Origin: CBDFGS01 sp965247255
Lineage (GTDB): Bacteria > Chloroflexota > Dehalococcoidia > Lucifugimonadales > CAUZJF01
NCBI GenBank assembly: GCA_965247255.1
Contig: CBDFGS010000013.1
Span: 990,595 to 1,054,594 of the forward strand
Reading direction: 5' to 3'
Length of the DNA: 64,000 nt
The notes beneath the pieces were generated by a model. That model ran no database searches. It saw nothing but the letters and a program-made list of their open reading frames with translations, and was not told the origin of the DNA. Below, piece by piece: positions 36,665-44,601 of this stretch (position 1 is its first letter; each line of letters opens with the position of its first letter). Position numbers and translations under genes: made by a program.

Positions 36665-36972
36665 GCTTCTCCCGGAAATCGTTCAGACCACATCTATTGA
36701 TTATATCGAGCGCGCCATACAGGTGTAAAGGCGAAGTGGGCCATCTCAGGGCCGTTGCAAAGCGAGCTTGGCACATGAGCCCTTCGTGCCAAGCCCTTGG
36801 GCAGCGCTCATGACAGACCTGTCGAAGCCCTCCAATCCGAATCGTAGGGGTACCCTGGACAAGCCAGAGTACCGGCCAGGGACTGGAAGACACGACGAGG
36901 ATGAAATGTCCCCGGGGCTCTTTGGGCCCACGTTGACCGCATCCTTGGCGCGCCGCTACAATCGGTCTCGCC
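36665..36972. other. Intergenic region with one hairpin
   Basis: About 308 bp between the divergent def and sialidase-like genes; must contain both promoters. A perfect 9-bp inverted repeat GCTTGGCAC (36766-36774) and GTGCCAAGC (36786-36794) is present without a T-run. The long minus-strand frame through here is antisense to the next gene and not protein-like. Confidence 0.4.
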
Positions 36973-38121
36973 ATGACCGATGGTACCTCTGAGGTCTCGA
37001 GTGGCTGCAGCGAGAGTCCCATGCTAGAGATAGTGGACACCGGCATCATCTCGCACGAATCCCGTCGGGGCGCGTACATGCCTGTCGTCACCCCGCTGCC
37101 CAACGGGACGTTAATCGCGTCCCAGTACGTGGGACACGGGCTAGGTTCGCCCGACAACCATATAGAGGTGCTTCGGTCCGCCGACGGCGGGAGGACATGG
37201 GAGAACCAAGGCAGCATCCACGGCGACTCGCCAACCGGTGACGGCTGGTCGTACCGGGCGCCGGGGATTGCGGCCGCGCCCGACGGTCGACTGGTGATGA
37301 AGGCCTCCCGCTTCGAGCAGAAGGACTCCACATTCAACGTTGAGACTGAGGAGTCCGCGCTGTGCGAGCTTTTGCTCTTCTGGTCGAGCGACCTGGGCGT
37401 GACCTGGTCCGGCCCACAGGTTGTAGACGTGGACCTGCCGCGGGACAGGTACAACTGGAACGGCGCGGGAACGCTGCTGCAGCTCTCGCGTGACCGCTGG
37501 ATGTACCCCCTGGAGACCTGGAAGCCGGAGGGGCTTGCCGGCCCACCGGACCAGAAAGCCGCCGCCGTCTTCTCGTCGGACCAGGGCCGGTCCTGGGGTG
37601 ACCTCACCGTCGTAGCCGACGACACCTCAGGCCGGATACTGTGGTGGGACCAGATGTGCTCGGTCCTGCCCGACGGTAGGCTCCACTCCCTGCTATGGAC
37701 ACACAAGTACGGCACGTCCGAGGACCTCAACAACCACTGGGTAGTCTCAGAGGACCTCGGGCGCTCCTGGACAGTGCCGCGACCGACAAATCTCCGGGGA
37801 CAAGTATGCGCTCCCATCCCTCTTCCGGACGGGCGAGTGGCCGCGATATACAACTACCGACACGAGCCGCAAGGCATCCACGTTGCCATCACAGAAGACC
37901 TGTCCAACTTCGACCTGGAAAACGAGACCGTCGTCTTCGACGCAGGCGCCGAGGCGACGCTGGGCGAGCCGCAGCACGAGAATTTCCTCGCCGAGCACAT
38001 GCTTATCGCGTTCGGGAAGCCGGGTGGCGTACTGCTACCCGACGGCGACATAATGACCTACTTCTGGTGCACGTCCCAGGGGATTACCCACACCCGCTGG
38101 GCGCGCCTGAAAGTACTGTAG
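36973..38121 (+). CDS. Sialidase-like BNR-repeat protein
   Basis: A 382-aa six-bladed propeller protein of the sialidase/neuraminidase superfamily. Asp-box motifs are visible as RSADGGRTWEN, WSSDLGVTWSG, FSSDQGRSWGD and VSEDLGRSWTV. No signal peptide, so probably cytoplasmic. Members of this group in environmental genomes are often annotated exo-alpha-sialidase, but activity on sialic acid is not established by these repeats. The MetE-like gene starts 18 bp after its stop. Confidence 0.8.
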   Translation: MTDGTSEVSSGCSESPMLEIVDTGIISHESRRGAYMPVVTPLPNGTLIASQYVGHGLGSPDNHIEVLRSADGGRTWENQGSIHGDSPTGDGWSYRAPGIAAAPDGRLVMKASRFEQKDSTFNVETEESALCELLLFWSSDLGVTWSGPQVVDVDLPRDRYNWNGAGTLLQLSRDRWMYPLETWKPEGLAGPPDQKAAAVFSSDQGRSWGDLTVVADDTSGRILWWDQMCSVLPDGRLHSLLWTHKYGTSEDLNNHWVVSEDLGRSWTVPRPTNLRGQVCAPIPLPDGRVAAIYNYRHEPQGIHVAITEDLSNFDLENETVVFDAGAEATLGEPQHENFLAEHMLIAFGKPGGVLLPDGDIMTYFWCTSQGITHTRWARLKVL

Positions 38122-38139
38122 CGCAGGATAGGAGTCAAG

Positions 38140-39207
38140 ATGACCAACGAAGTTCCCTTCGAAGCCGGCGTTGTCGGCAGCCTTCCCCGGCCCCCTGCGG
38201 TGGTCGATCTGCTGCCCGACACCCCGGGTGAGGAATCGGCCCGGGCTGCTCGAACTCCTCAGATGGACGCAGCGGTAAAGTACGCGATCACCCTTCAGGA
38301 GACGGCCGGCCTGGACCTGGTGAGCGACGGCGAGTGGCGCCGTCACGCCTACACCCATATCATCGCCGACATCGCCCGGGGCTTCGCCCAAGACCTACGG
38401 GAGGAGCCACGGCGATGGGGAATCACCATCACCGAGCCTATGGAGGTAGTCCGGCCCGGTCTCGTTGCCGAGGAAGCCCGATTCTTGGTGGAGAACACGG
38501 ACAGGGCGACAAAGGTATGCCTTCCATCCCCGTACCTCCTCGCGGTCCGCCTGTGGGAAGAGGAGTGGTCAGCCCGGGCGTACCCGACCCGCGAGAGCTT
38601 CATAGACGCCCTGGTCCCCATCCTCAGGGACGAGCTTCTGGCCCTCCGCGATACCGGGGTCTCTGTCGTTCAGATCGACGAGCCCCACCTCTGTGTGCTG
38701 GTTGACCCGCAGATCCGGTCCATGTTCGACGACCCGCAGTACGAGATGGACCTTGCCGCGGCCAAGATCAACGAGGTCGTCCAGGGAGTCGAGGGAGTAC
38801 GGTTGGCGCTGCACCTCTGCCGCCGCAACTGGGGCAGGCGCGGATGGGGAGCCGAGGGCGGCTACGGGCCTATCATCGAGACCATGAAGAAGATCGACGT
38901 CGACCAGTACGTCATGGAGTTCAGCATCCCCGCGGCCGGCGACGTCGCCATCCTCAAGGAGCTCCCGGACGACAAGCTAATCGGACTGGGGTGTGTCGAG
39001 TGCCGGTTCGAATCGATCGACACGCCGGACCAGGTCGTCGCGAGGGTCGAAGAAGCAATCAAATACGTCGAGCCGCAACGGCTCAGCCTGAACCCCGACT
39101 GCGGCTTCGCGCCGGGGCTAAAGGTGAATATCCCGTTGGACGAGGCGTACCTCAAGCTCAAGAACGAGGCCGAGGCTTCGCGTCGGCTCCGCGACAAGTA
39201 CGCGTAA
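38140..39207 (+). CDS. MetE C-terminal-like (cobalamin-independent methionine synthase II family) protein
   Basis: 355 aa covering only the catalytic TIM barrel of MetE. Likely zinc ligands are His in LHLCRRNW, Glu in the EFSIP region, and Cys in LNPDCGF; VVQIDEPHL matches the conserved Q-I-D-E-P strand. Short forms of this type may transfer methyl groups or do related chemistry rather than make methionine. Ribosome-binding site GGAG before ATG 38140. Confidence 0.85.
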   Translation: MTNEVPFEAGVVGSLPRPPAVVDLLPDTPGEESARAARTPQMDAAVKYAITLQETAGLDLVSDGEWRRHAYTHIIADIARGFAQDLREEPRRWGITITEPMEVVRPGLVAEEARFLVENTDRATKVCLPSPYLLAVRLWEEEWSARAYPTRESFIDALVPILRDELLALRDTGVSVVQIDEPHLCVLVDPQIRSMFDDPQYEMDLAAAKINEVVQGVEGVRLALHLCRRNWGRRGWGAEGGYGPIIETMKKIDVDQYVMEFSIPAAGDVAILKELPDDKLIGLGCVECRFESIDTPDQVVARVEEAIKYVEPQRLSLNPDCGFAPGLKVNIPLDEAYLKLKNEAEASRRLRDKYA

Positions 39208-39222
39208 AGCGTACGGCCGGCG

Positions 39223-39969
39223 TCAGGCGGGGGGCACGTTAGCGCTGATGATGAGGTGCTCCAGCCAGTCGTCGCTGTCGTTGATCAGACCGTGCTGGAC
39301 CTTCGGAGGCCCGTAGACCGCGTCGCCGTCGCGCACGTCCACGGTCTCCTCCCCGACGATCATCTTGCCGCGACCCTCGGTGAAGTAGTAGACCTGCTCC
39401 TTCTCGGGGTGCGTATGCACTCCCGTCTCCAGCCCCGGCTGAAGCCTGTGCAGGGTGATGTTGACGAGACCCTGAAGCGGCGCCTCGTTGAATGTCTTCC
39501 CCTCCCTGCCCTTCTGCGCGAAGATGCTCCACAGCAGCGCCGCCCCGTGAGAGATGTGCGGGGTCGAGTCCTGCCAGTTGCGCTTGGCGACATCCTGCGT
39601 CTCGGTCCCTACTGAGTTGATTATGAGGTGCTCCACCCAGTCGTCGGAGTCGTTGATCATCTGGTGATGCTTGCCCACCGGAGCGCAGATCGCGTCGCCC
39701 TTACGTACCTCGTAGAGCTGGTCGTCGATGTTCATCTTGCCCCGGCCGTGCGTGAAATAGTAGACCTGCTCCTTCACGTCGTGGATGTGATAGTCGCCGC
39801 TCTTGCCCGGCTGCATGCGGTGCATCGTCATGCCCATGAAACCCTGCAAAGGGGCCTCGGCCTCGGACCTACCCGCGGCGCCCTTAGACCCTAAGAGCGA
39901 CCACACGATCGCCGTCTCGTGCGAGACCACCGGAACGATGTTTCTCCAGTTGCGGACTACTACCATCAT
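39223..39969 (-). CDS. Tandem-cupin (bicupin) protein
   Basis: 248 aa built of two homologous cupin domains of ~120 residues: NWRNIVPVVSHETAIVWSLL... and NWQDSTPHISHGAALLWSIF.... Each carries metal-binding residues (GDYHIHDVKEQVYYFTHGRG; GVHTHPEKEQVYYFTEGRG) and a matching second motif (HHQMINDSDDWVEHLIIN; QHGLINDSDDWLEHLIIS). The close similarity points to internal duplication. Bicupins include dioxygenases and decarboxylases, so a function cannot be named. Convergent with the MetE-like gene. Confidence 0.88.
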   Translation of the reverse strand: MMVVVRNWRNIVPVVSHETAIVWSLLGSKGAAGRSEAEAPLQGFMGMTMHRMQPGKSGDYHIHDVKEQVYYFTHGRGKMNIDDQLYEVRKGDAICAPVGKHHQMINDSDDWVEHLIINSVGTETQDVAKRNWQDSTPHISHGAALLWSIFAQKGREGKTFNEAPLQGLVNITLHRLQPGLETGVHTHPEKEQVYYFTEGRGKMIVGEETVDVRDGDAVYGPPKVQHGLINDSDDWLEHLIISANVPPA

Positions 39970-40131
39970 GCCCTCCTTAGCCTAATCGAAGATTGTTCGC
40001 GCTGACCGCCCATGCGGGCGCCCATTGCTTGCGGCACACCACTTTGTGCGGCACACCACTTTGTCATACTGAGGAGTCCCCGACGAAGTATCTGGGGCGT
40101 GGCACTTCCAACGGGTTCTTCTCAGTTGGTG
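39970..40131. repeat. Interspersed repeat fragment between genes
   Basis: Includes a tandem GCGGCACACCACTTTGT-type duplication (40032-40064) and GTCATACTGAGGAG...GACGAAGTATCTGGGG, which resembles one half of the interspersed element also seen at ~12767-12800. No gene is likely. Confidence 0.4.
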
Positions 40132-41253
40132 CTAGTCGCCTCGCTCTTCATGACCGCGCCCGGTCCTCAGCCGTCGCCGCACGCCAATCATAGCCACCGG
40201 CGCAAGCAGGAGCAACACGTTGGCGACCCCGGCCGACGTCGGTGGTCCTGGGGCCGCGGAGCAGAAGCCACCTGACGGCGCCGGCGTCGGCGTCGCAGAC
40301 AGAACCCGGGGCGTGGCCGTCGGCGACGGCGCAACGGTGGGCTCTGGGGTGGGGGTCGGCGACGTGGTAGGCGTGCGTGTCGGCCTGGGTGTCCGTGTCG
40401 CTGTGGGGACTGGCGATGGCGTGTTCGTTGGCGTGGGCGTGAGAGTCGCCGTCGGCGCCGGGGTGGGCGTGTTGGTCGGTATCGGCGTCGCGGTGGGCGT
40501 GTTGGTCGGTATCGGCGTCGCGGTGGGCGTGGGCAGTCCCACGAAGATCAGATCGAACCCGCCTCTGGTCCGCCCGCTCTGAAATATATCCGTAGTCCTC
40601 GACTTGAACCCGTCCAGATAGAACTCGATCGTGCTGCCGATGACGCTGAAGTCGTTGGGGTCCACCACCAGGTTAGTGTAGCCGGCCCCCTGAATTCGCG
40701 CCGCTGTAGACTCATAGGCGCCTATCTTTGCGGTCAGCTCAGCCTTCTCCGGAACGTCGCCACCCGCCACGATGATTAGCCCGGCGTAGATCGCTGGGTG
40801 CGCCACCTGGGGGGTTGGCGTGAGCGTTGGCGTGTTGGTCGGCGTCGGCGAAGGGGTCGGCGTAGGTGTAGGCAGGCTCGCAAAGGTCAGGTTGAAGTCC
40901 CGTTTCAGAGTGGGCAGCGCGCTCGCCTTGAACGTGTCCGTCTCGTTGGCCTTGATGCCGTCGAGGTGGAAAGTCACCTCCTTGTCGTTGAAGGTGCTGT
41001 TCGGGGGCGAGACCGTTAGCGTGAACCGACCTCCCGTAACCGTCGCAGGCTTGGACTCGTACGTCTCGATCTTCGCAACGATGGCGAAGCCGTCGGGGAC
41101 GTTAGCGACTCCCACCTTGGCCGTACCGGAATAGAAGTACGGTAGCGGCGGAAGCGCTTGAGCGCGCGCTGTATCGGCTGTGACCGCCGCCGCTGTTGCG
41201 GACACCAGCAGCGCCACTACCATCCGCTGTACCACCGCGGCGTTGTGGAGCAT
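40132..41253 (-). CDS. Secreted protein with duplicated domain, Thr-Pro linkers and C-terminal helix
   Basis: 373 aa. The signal peptide is followed by a ~90-residue domain (PYFYSGTAKVGVANVPDGFAI... FHLDGIKANETDTF), a Thr-Pro linker, a second copy of the domain (IYAGLIIVAGGDVPEKAEL... FYLDGFKSRTTDIF), a long Thr-Pro linker (~residues 245-325) and a final hydrophobic helix with basic tail (LLLLAPVAMIGVRRRLRTGRG). The domains share the order of an entry strand, a KIxxYES segment and a closing FxLDGxK strand. Probably a membrane-anchored surface protein, transcribed in the same direction as the 946-aa protein. Function unknown. Confidence 0.75.
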   Translation of the reverse strand: MLHNAAVVQRMVVALLVSATAAAVTADTARAQALPPLPYFYSGTAKVGVANVPDGFAIVAKIETYESKPATVTGGRFTLTVSPPNSTFNDKEVTFHLDGIKANETDTFKASALPTLKRDFNLTFASLPTPTPTPSPTPTNTPTLTPTPQVAHPAIYAGLIIVAGGDVPEKAELTAKIGAYESTAARIQGAGYTNLVVDPNDFSVIGSTIEFYLDGFKSRTTDIFQSGRTRGGFDLIFVGLPTPTATPIPTNTPTATPIPTNTPTPAPTATLTPTPTNTPSPVPTATRTPRPTRTPTTSPTPTPEPTVAPSPTATPRVLSATPTPAPSGGFCSAAPGPPTSAGVANVLLLLAPVAMIGVRRRLRTGRGHEERGD

Positions 41254-41267
41254 CTGCTCTCTCTAAA

Positions 41268-41305
41268 GAGGCCTCCCTCCCCATGTATCTGGAGAGGGAG
41301 GCCTC
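41268..41305 (-). terminator. Terminator after the 946-aa surface protein gene
   Basis: A perfect 12-bp stem GAGGCCTCCCTC (41268-41279) and GAGGGAGGCCTC (41294-41305). Read on the minus strand it lies 45 bp after the stop of the 946-aa gene and is followed by TTTAGAGAG, a weak T-run. It should separate the two surface-protein genes in part. Confidence 0.7.
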
Positions 41306-41349
41306 ATCCGGTCCCTTCTCAGAGTCCGGTCTATATATCTAGCGGATTA

Positions 41350-44190
41350 CTACGGTACCAGGTCGCCAGCCACCCGGAGGAAGATCCAGTAGCCATGGCC
41401 CACTACGATCTCGGCATCGTCCACAGTGATACCGTCCGGTACGATGGCGGTGAAGGCGTTGGCGGTGTTGCTGTAGCCGTAGGCCCTCGACCAGTTCAGG
41501 CCGGAGAAGTACTCGTCGGCGTCACGGGTTTCGGTGGTCAGGTCCGGGACGCCTACGCCCACCAGGTTCCACCCCGCCACAAGCCTATAGCTGGGCGGCA
41601 GCCCGGCCGCTCCGGCGGTCAGGCCGGGCACGTCCACGCTCAGGGTCTCGAAGCCGTCGGTGTGGACCCAGTAACCCTTCTTCGGATCGATCGTCATCAG
41701 GTTGCCACTCCAGCCCGCCTGGTCACGCACGGCCGATTGCCATCCGCCCGCGGCCCTGGGGTCGTAGGTCAGGACGATGTCAGCCTCCAGACCGGCCATC
41801 ACGCTCCCTATCGCACCGTCTGCCGGAGCGTCGGCCAGCGAGATCAGGTTCCATCCGGGCCTCAGGCCAATCGTCTGGGTCCGCTTGGCGATGGTGAACT
41901 TGGCGGTAAGCGTTCCCTCGTTAGCGGCGGTGTCCGTCGCGGCCACAGCCAGCTCGTAGTCGCCCAACGCCAGCCCGCTGGCGGCGTACAGGAACTCCTT
42001 GTTGTCGGTGGTGACGAAGCTGGCCAGCAGGTCCTGGACGGTCCCATCGGGCATCGTCATCTCCGCTTTGGTGAGCGTCACCGTCGTGTAGGAGTCGCCT
42101 GTATACTCGTCCTCGTCCCAGACCATCCGGAGGAACGGCGATGTATCCTGAATCGTCTTCTCGTCCTGGTCGACAACAGCGGTCGGGGCGCTCTGGTCTA
42201 TCTCGAACACGTGGCTCCCGACGTGTGAGTAGCTCACCTTCGTGGTACCGGGGGTGAGGCCACTTGCAGTCACAACCCGCGTGGTCGCGTCTACTGCCAT
42301 TATAGTAACGGTGGAGGTCTCACCGTTCGGTCCAACAGCGGAGGTCTCACCGTTCGGTCCAACAAGTTTGATGTCCTTACCGTCGATCACACCGTCGCGG
42401 TTCTTGTCTCCGATCGGCCCGTTCCCGAGCGTAAACGTGGTGGCCCCCGTCACAGCATCGATCTCTTCGTCAGACACATCGATCTCTTCGTCAGACACGT
42501 CGGTCAGGTTGCTGGCGTAGTTGGCACCATCACGGCCCCAGACGGAGACACCGTACTGGCCTGTCACGTCGCCGGAGACTACGGTGATGCTGCCCTCGAA
42601 GCCATGAGGCACTGGTGAGCTTACGGTCAGCAGCTTATTATTCGTGGCGCCCACGGGGCCAGCTACGGTGATCCACAGCCCGGACGTGCCACCTGCGATC
42701 CTCTCGTTGCTAGCCGCCGTTACGGTGACCACGTCGTCTGCCACGGCCAAGTCCTTGTCCACGGCGACGGTCAGTGTGGGGCCAATGCCGTCGGTCGCGG
42801 TGATCGTGGAATCGGCCGCTACGGCGTTGCCCGCCGCGTCCTTGACGTTGCTGGTGACTACCTTCACTGCGGGGGTTTCATCGGCGGCCAAGGGCGTCCC
42901 CGTCGTCAGAGTCACCTTCGTCTTGTCGTCCTCATCGAGGACCGCCCCGACCGCCGCGGCGGCGGCGACGGTGAAGTCAGAGCCGTCGGATGCGACGGCT
43001 GTCAGGGCCTCGTAGAAGGTCACCACCACCTCGCTCGCGTCACTCCCGGTCACTGCGCCCGTCATATATGGCGCGGTCGTGTCGATTGTTATCCAGACGG
43101 TCTCTGTTGCAGTGTTGCCCGCCTTGTCGGTCGCCGTCATCACCATGGTGAATTTCTTGCTCTCCGGCGCGCCGAACCCACCGGCGGTCGTGTCATTCTG
43201 CCAGGAGACCGGGTTGGCGAAGATGCCTCCGAACCCATCTGCAATCGGGAAGGCCGTTCTTGTCGCGATGTTATCGTGGATCTTGAGGGATATGCCGGCG
43301 TCGGTAAGCCCGGAGCCCAAGTCCGTCACGTTAAAGCTGACCTGGGGGAACGTGTTGGCTGTGACCGTGCCGTCGGCGGGGCTTACGTCCGCGAAGATTG
43401 GCTCCACCCCGTCCACGGTGACAGAGTCGGAGTCTATCGCGTTGCCGTCTGCATCGTAGTAGGTCACGACCAGGGTATCGCCGTCCTGGACCCATACCAT
43501 GCCGTCACCCGCTGACAGGGCCTCCGTGGACGACGACAGCTGGAGCGTGCCAAGGAAGGTCGCCGACGTCGCGGCAACGGTAGCGCTCCCGAAGGCCACC
43601 TCGGCAATGTCCAGCCACTCGCCCGAGGGGTCCGATGTGCCGGTGACCTTCGCGCGCTGAGTGGACGACGCGTAGGAGTCCGCGGCGTGGAATGAGAATG
43701 TCGCCGTCGTGGTTTTATCGGTGCCCGGGTTCAAGAACATCGTGAAGCTGCCCGCGTCTACATCAAAACTGATCACGAACGCGTCGGCCGTTCCCACCTT
43801 AACCGTCGGCTTTTCGCTCAGTGGTGTGCTGGCGGGGGAGGTCGTGTTGTAGCCGGGCGCGTCCAGTGTATATGTAGCGGTACTGGTGGTCCCTGGTACA
43901 CCTATATCCCCGGTGGGGAGACTAAACACGGTGCCAGGGAGAGCCCCCTGGCCAGACCACGTGGAGGTACCTGACTTGGGAACGTGCAGCCCCAAGTCCT
44001 TGATATAGAAGTGGGCTGTCGTGTCGGGCGCTACGTGCGCGACGTCATTGCCCGCGGAGTCAGTCCACAAAACGTCGTCTTCAGCGAGCGTCACCACCGC
44101 TTCTACAGGCCCCAGTGAACCGCCCTGGGCGAATGCGATAAGCAGCAGCAGCGCTACTAGGACCGATGAGGCTCTGGTTACGTACTTCAC
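41350..44190 (-). CDS. Large surface (S-layer-like) protein with Ig-like domains
   Basis: 946 aa. The signal peptide ends near residue 24-31. The body is rich in Thr, Val, Ala and Asp with Ig-like beta domains (for example TATDKAGNTATETVWITIDTTAPYMTGAVTGSD and AATDTAANEGTLTAKFTI). The last ~200 residues are a different module with two GWN motifs (LRPGWNLISLADAP and LVAGWNLVGVGVPDL) and two GYW motifs (PKKGYWVHTDG, GHGYWIFLRVAG). There is no sortase site or SLH repeat. The size, composition, promoters and long leader suggest an abundant outer-surface protein. Two in-frame tandem duplications are listed separately. Confidence 0.75.
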   Translation of the reverse strand: MKYVTRASSVLVALLLLIAFAQGGSLGPVEAVVTLAEDDVLWTDSAGNDVAHVAPDTTAHFYIKDLGLHVPKSGTSTWSGQGALPGTVFSLPTGDIGVPGTTSTATYTLDAPGYNTTSPASTPLSEKPTVKVGTADAFVISFDVDAGSFTMFLNPGTDKTTTATFSFHAADSYASSTQRAKVTGTSDPSGEWLDIAEVAFGSATVAATSATFLGTLQLSSSTEALSAGDGMVWVQDGDTLVVTYYDADGNAIDSDSVTVDGVEPIFADVSPADGTVTANTFPQVSFNVTDLGSGLTDAGISLKIHDNIATRTAFPIADGFGGIFANPVSWQNDTTAGGFGAPESKKFTMVMTATDKAGNTATETVWITIDTTAPYMTGAVTGSDASEVVVTFYEALTAVASDGSDFTVAAAAAVGAVLDEDDKTKVTLTTGTPLAADETPAVKVVTSNVKDAAGNAVAADSTITATDGIGPTLTVAVDKDLAVADDVVTVTAASNERIAGGTSGLWITVAGPVGATNNKLLTVSSPVPHGFEGSITVVSGDVTGQYGVSVWGRDGANYASNLTDVSDEEIDVSDEEIDAVTGATTFTLGNGPIGDKNRDGVIDGKDIKLVGPNGETSAVGPNGETSTVTIMAVDATTRVVTASGLTPGTTKVSYSHVGSHVFEIDQSAPTAVVDQDEKTIQDTSPFLRMVWDEDEYTGDSYTTVTLTKAEMTMPDGTVQDLLASFVTTDNKEFLYAASGLALGDYELAVAATDTAANEGTLTAKFTIAKRTQTIGLRPGWNLISLADAPADGAIGSVMAGLEADIVLTYDPRAAGGWQSAVRDQAGWSGNLMTIDPKKGYWVHTDGFETLSVDVPGLTAGAAGLPPSYRLVAGWNLVGVGVPDLTTETRDADEYFSGLNWSRAYGYSNTANAFTAIVPDGITVDDAEIVVGHGYWIFLRVAGDLVP
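42313..42366 (-). repeat. 27-bp tandem duplication in the surface protein gene
   Basis: Two copies of a 27-bp unit, nearly identical, encoding VGPNGETSA and VGPNGETST. In-frame, so the protein is lengthened by nine residues without disruption. Confidence 0.85.
42457..42498 (-). repeat. 21-bp tandem duplication in the surface protein gene
   Basis: Two identical 21-bp units encoding VSDEEID twice. With the 27-bp duplication 91 bp away, two independent in-frame tandem duplications sit in the same part of the protein. Confidence 0.85.
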
Positions 44191-44372
44191 GGACTACCCC
44201 CTTGTGCCAGCTATCTTACGTGGTCGACCTTGAGTATTGATGGTCCCTGTTACAGACGGAACGGAGCCCTAGGTCGCCCATCACCCCCCAGGGACTCCAA
44301 CCTACCCGATTTGGTTGCGGCGTAGCTCGACGCCACCTACTCCTCGCTACCCGTCAGAAATGAGCCGTTAGA

Positions 44373-44401
44373 TTTGTACACCATGCCCATTTGCTTGTCA
44401 A
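44373..44401 (-). promoter_or_regulatory. Predicted promoter P1 of the 946-aa surface protein gene
   Basis: On the minus strand: perfect -35 TTGACA (44396-44401), 17-bp spacer, -10 TACAAA (44373-44378, four of six consensus bases). Leader length to the ATG at 44190 would be about 175 nt. Confidence 0.6.
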
Positions 44402-44491
44402 GGCTTCTACGGGCGCTCACCGCGGCGTTAGACCGTTGCTTCCTGCATCCGGTGCCTTCGCCGCGGATACCCTCTCGAAACCAAGCGAAAC

Positions 44492-44519
44492 TATATATTA
44501 CCCGTATCTGTCTTGTCAA
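44492..44519 (-). promoter_or_regulatory. Predicted promoter P2 of the 946-aa surface protein gene
   Basis: On the minus strand: perfect -35 TTGACA (44514-44519), 16-bp spacer, -10 TATATA (44492-44497). About 120 bp upstream of P1, so the gene may have tandem promoters. Confidence 0.5.
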
Positions 44520-44601
44520 TAAGCCAGGACATCACTATTTAAACGTCTTGCTCGCTAGCACCGCCCACTTTAAATGACGGAGATACCGGCCCGACCGAGG
44601 C

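Larger units (their letters stand above)
44191..44601. other. Leader and promoter region of the surface protein gene
   Basis: About 411 bp between the surface protein start and the rho stop. Two sigma70-type promoter candidates on the minus strand are listed separately. The leader nearer the gene is ~180 nt and GC-rich, with inverted segments such as GGTGGCGTCGAGC...GCTACGCCGC read on the minus strand, giving potential for RNA structure. I did not match a known riboswitch. Confidence 0.5.

Noticed and set aside
36612..37853. 413-aa minus-strand ORF
   Set aside because: Antisense to the sialidase-like gene, whose Asp-box repeats are on the plus strand.
41158..42228. 356-aa plus-strand ORF under the surface protein gene
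   Set aside because: Antisense shadow; the minus-strand protein has a signal peptide, domain repeats and a promoter.
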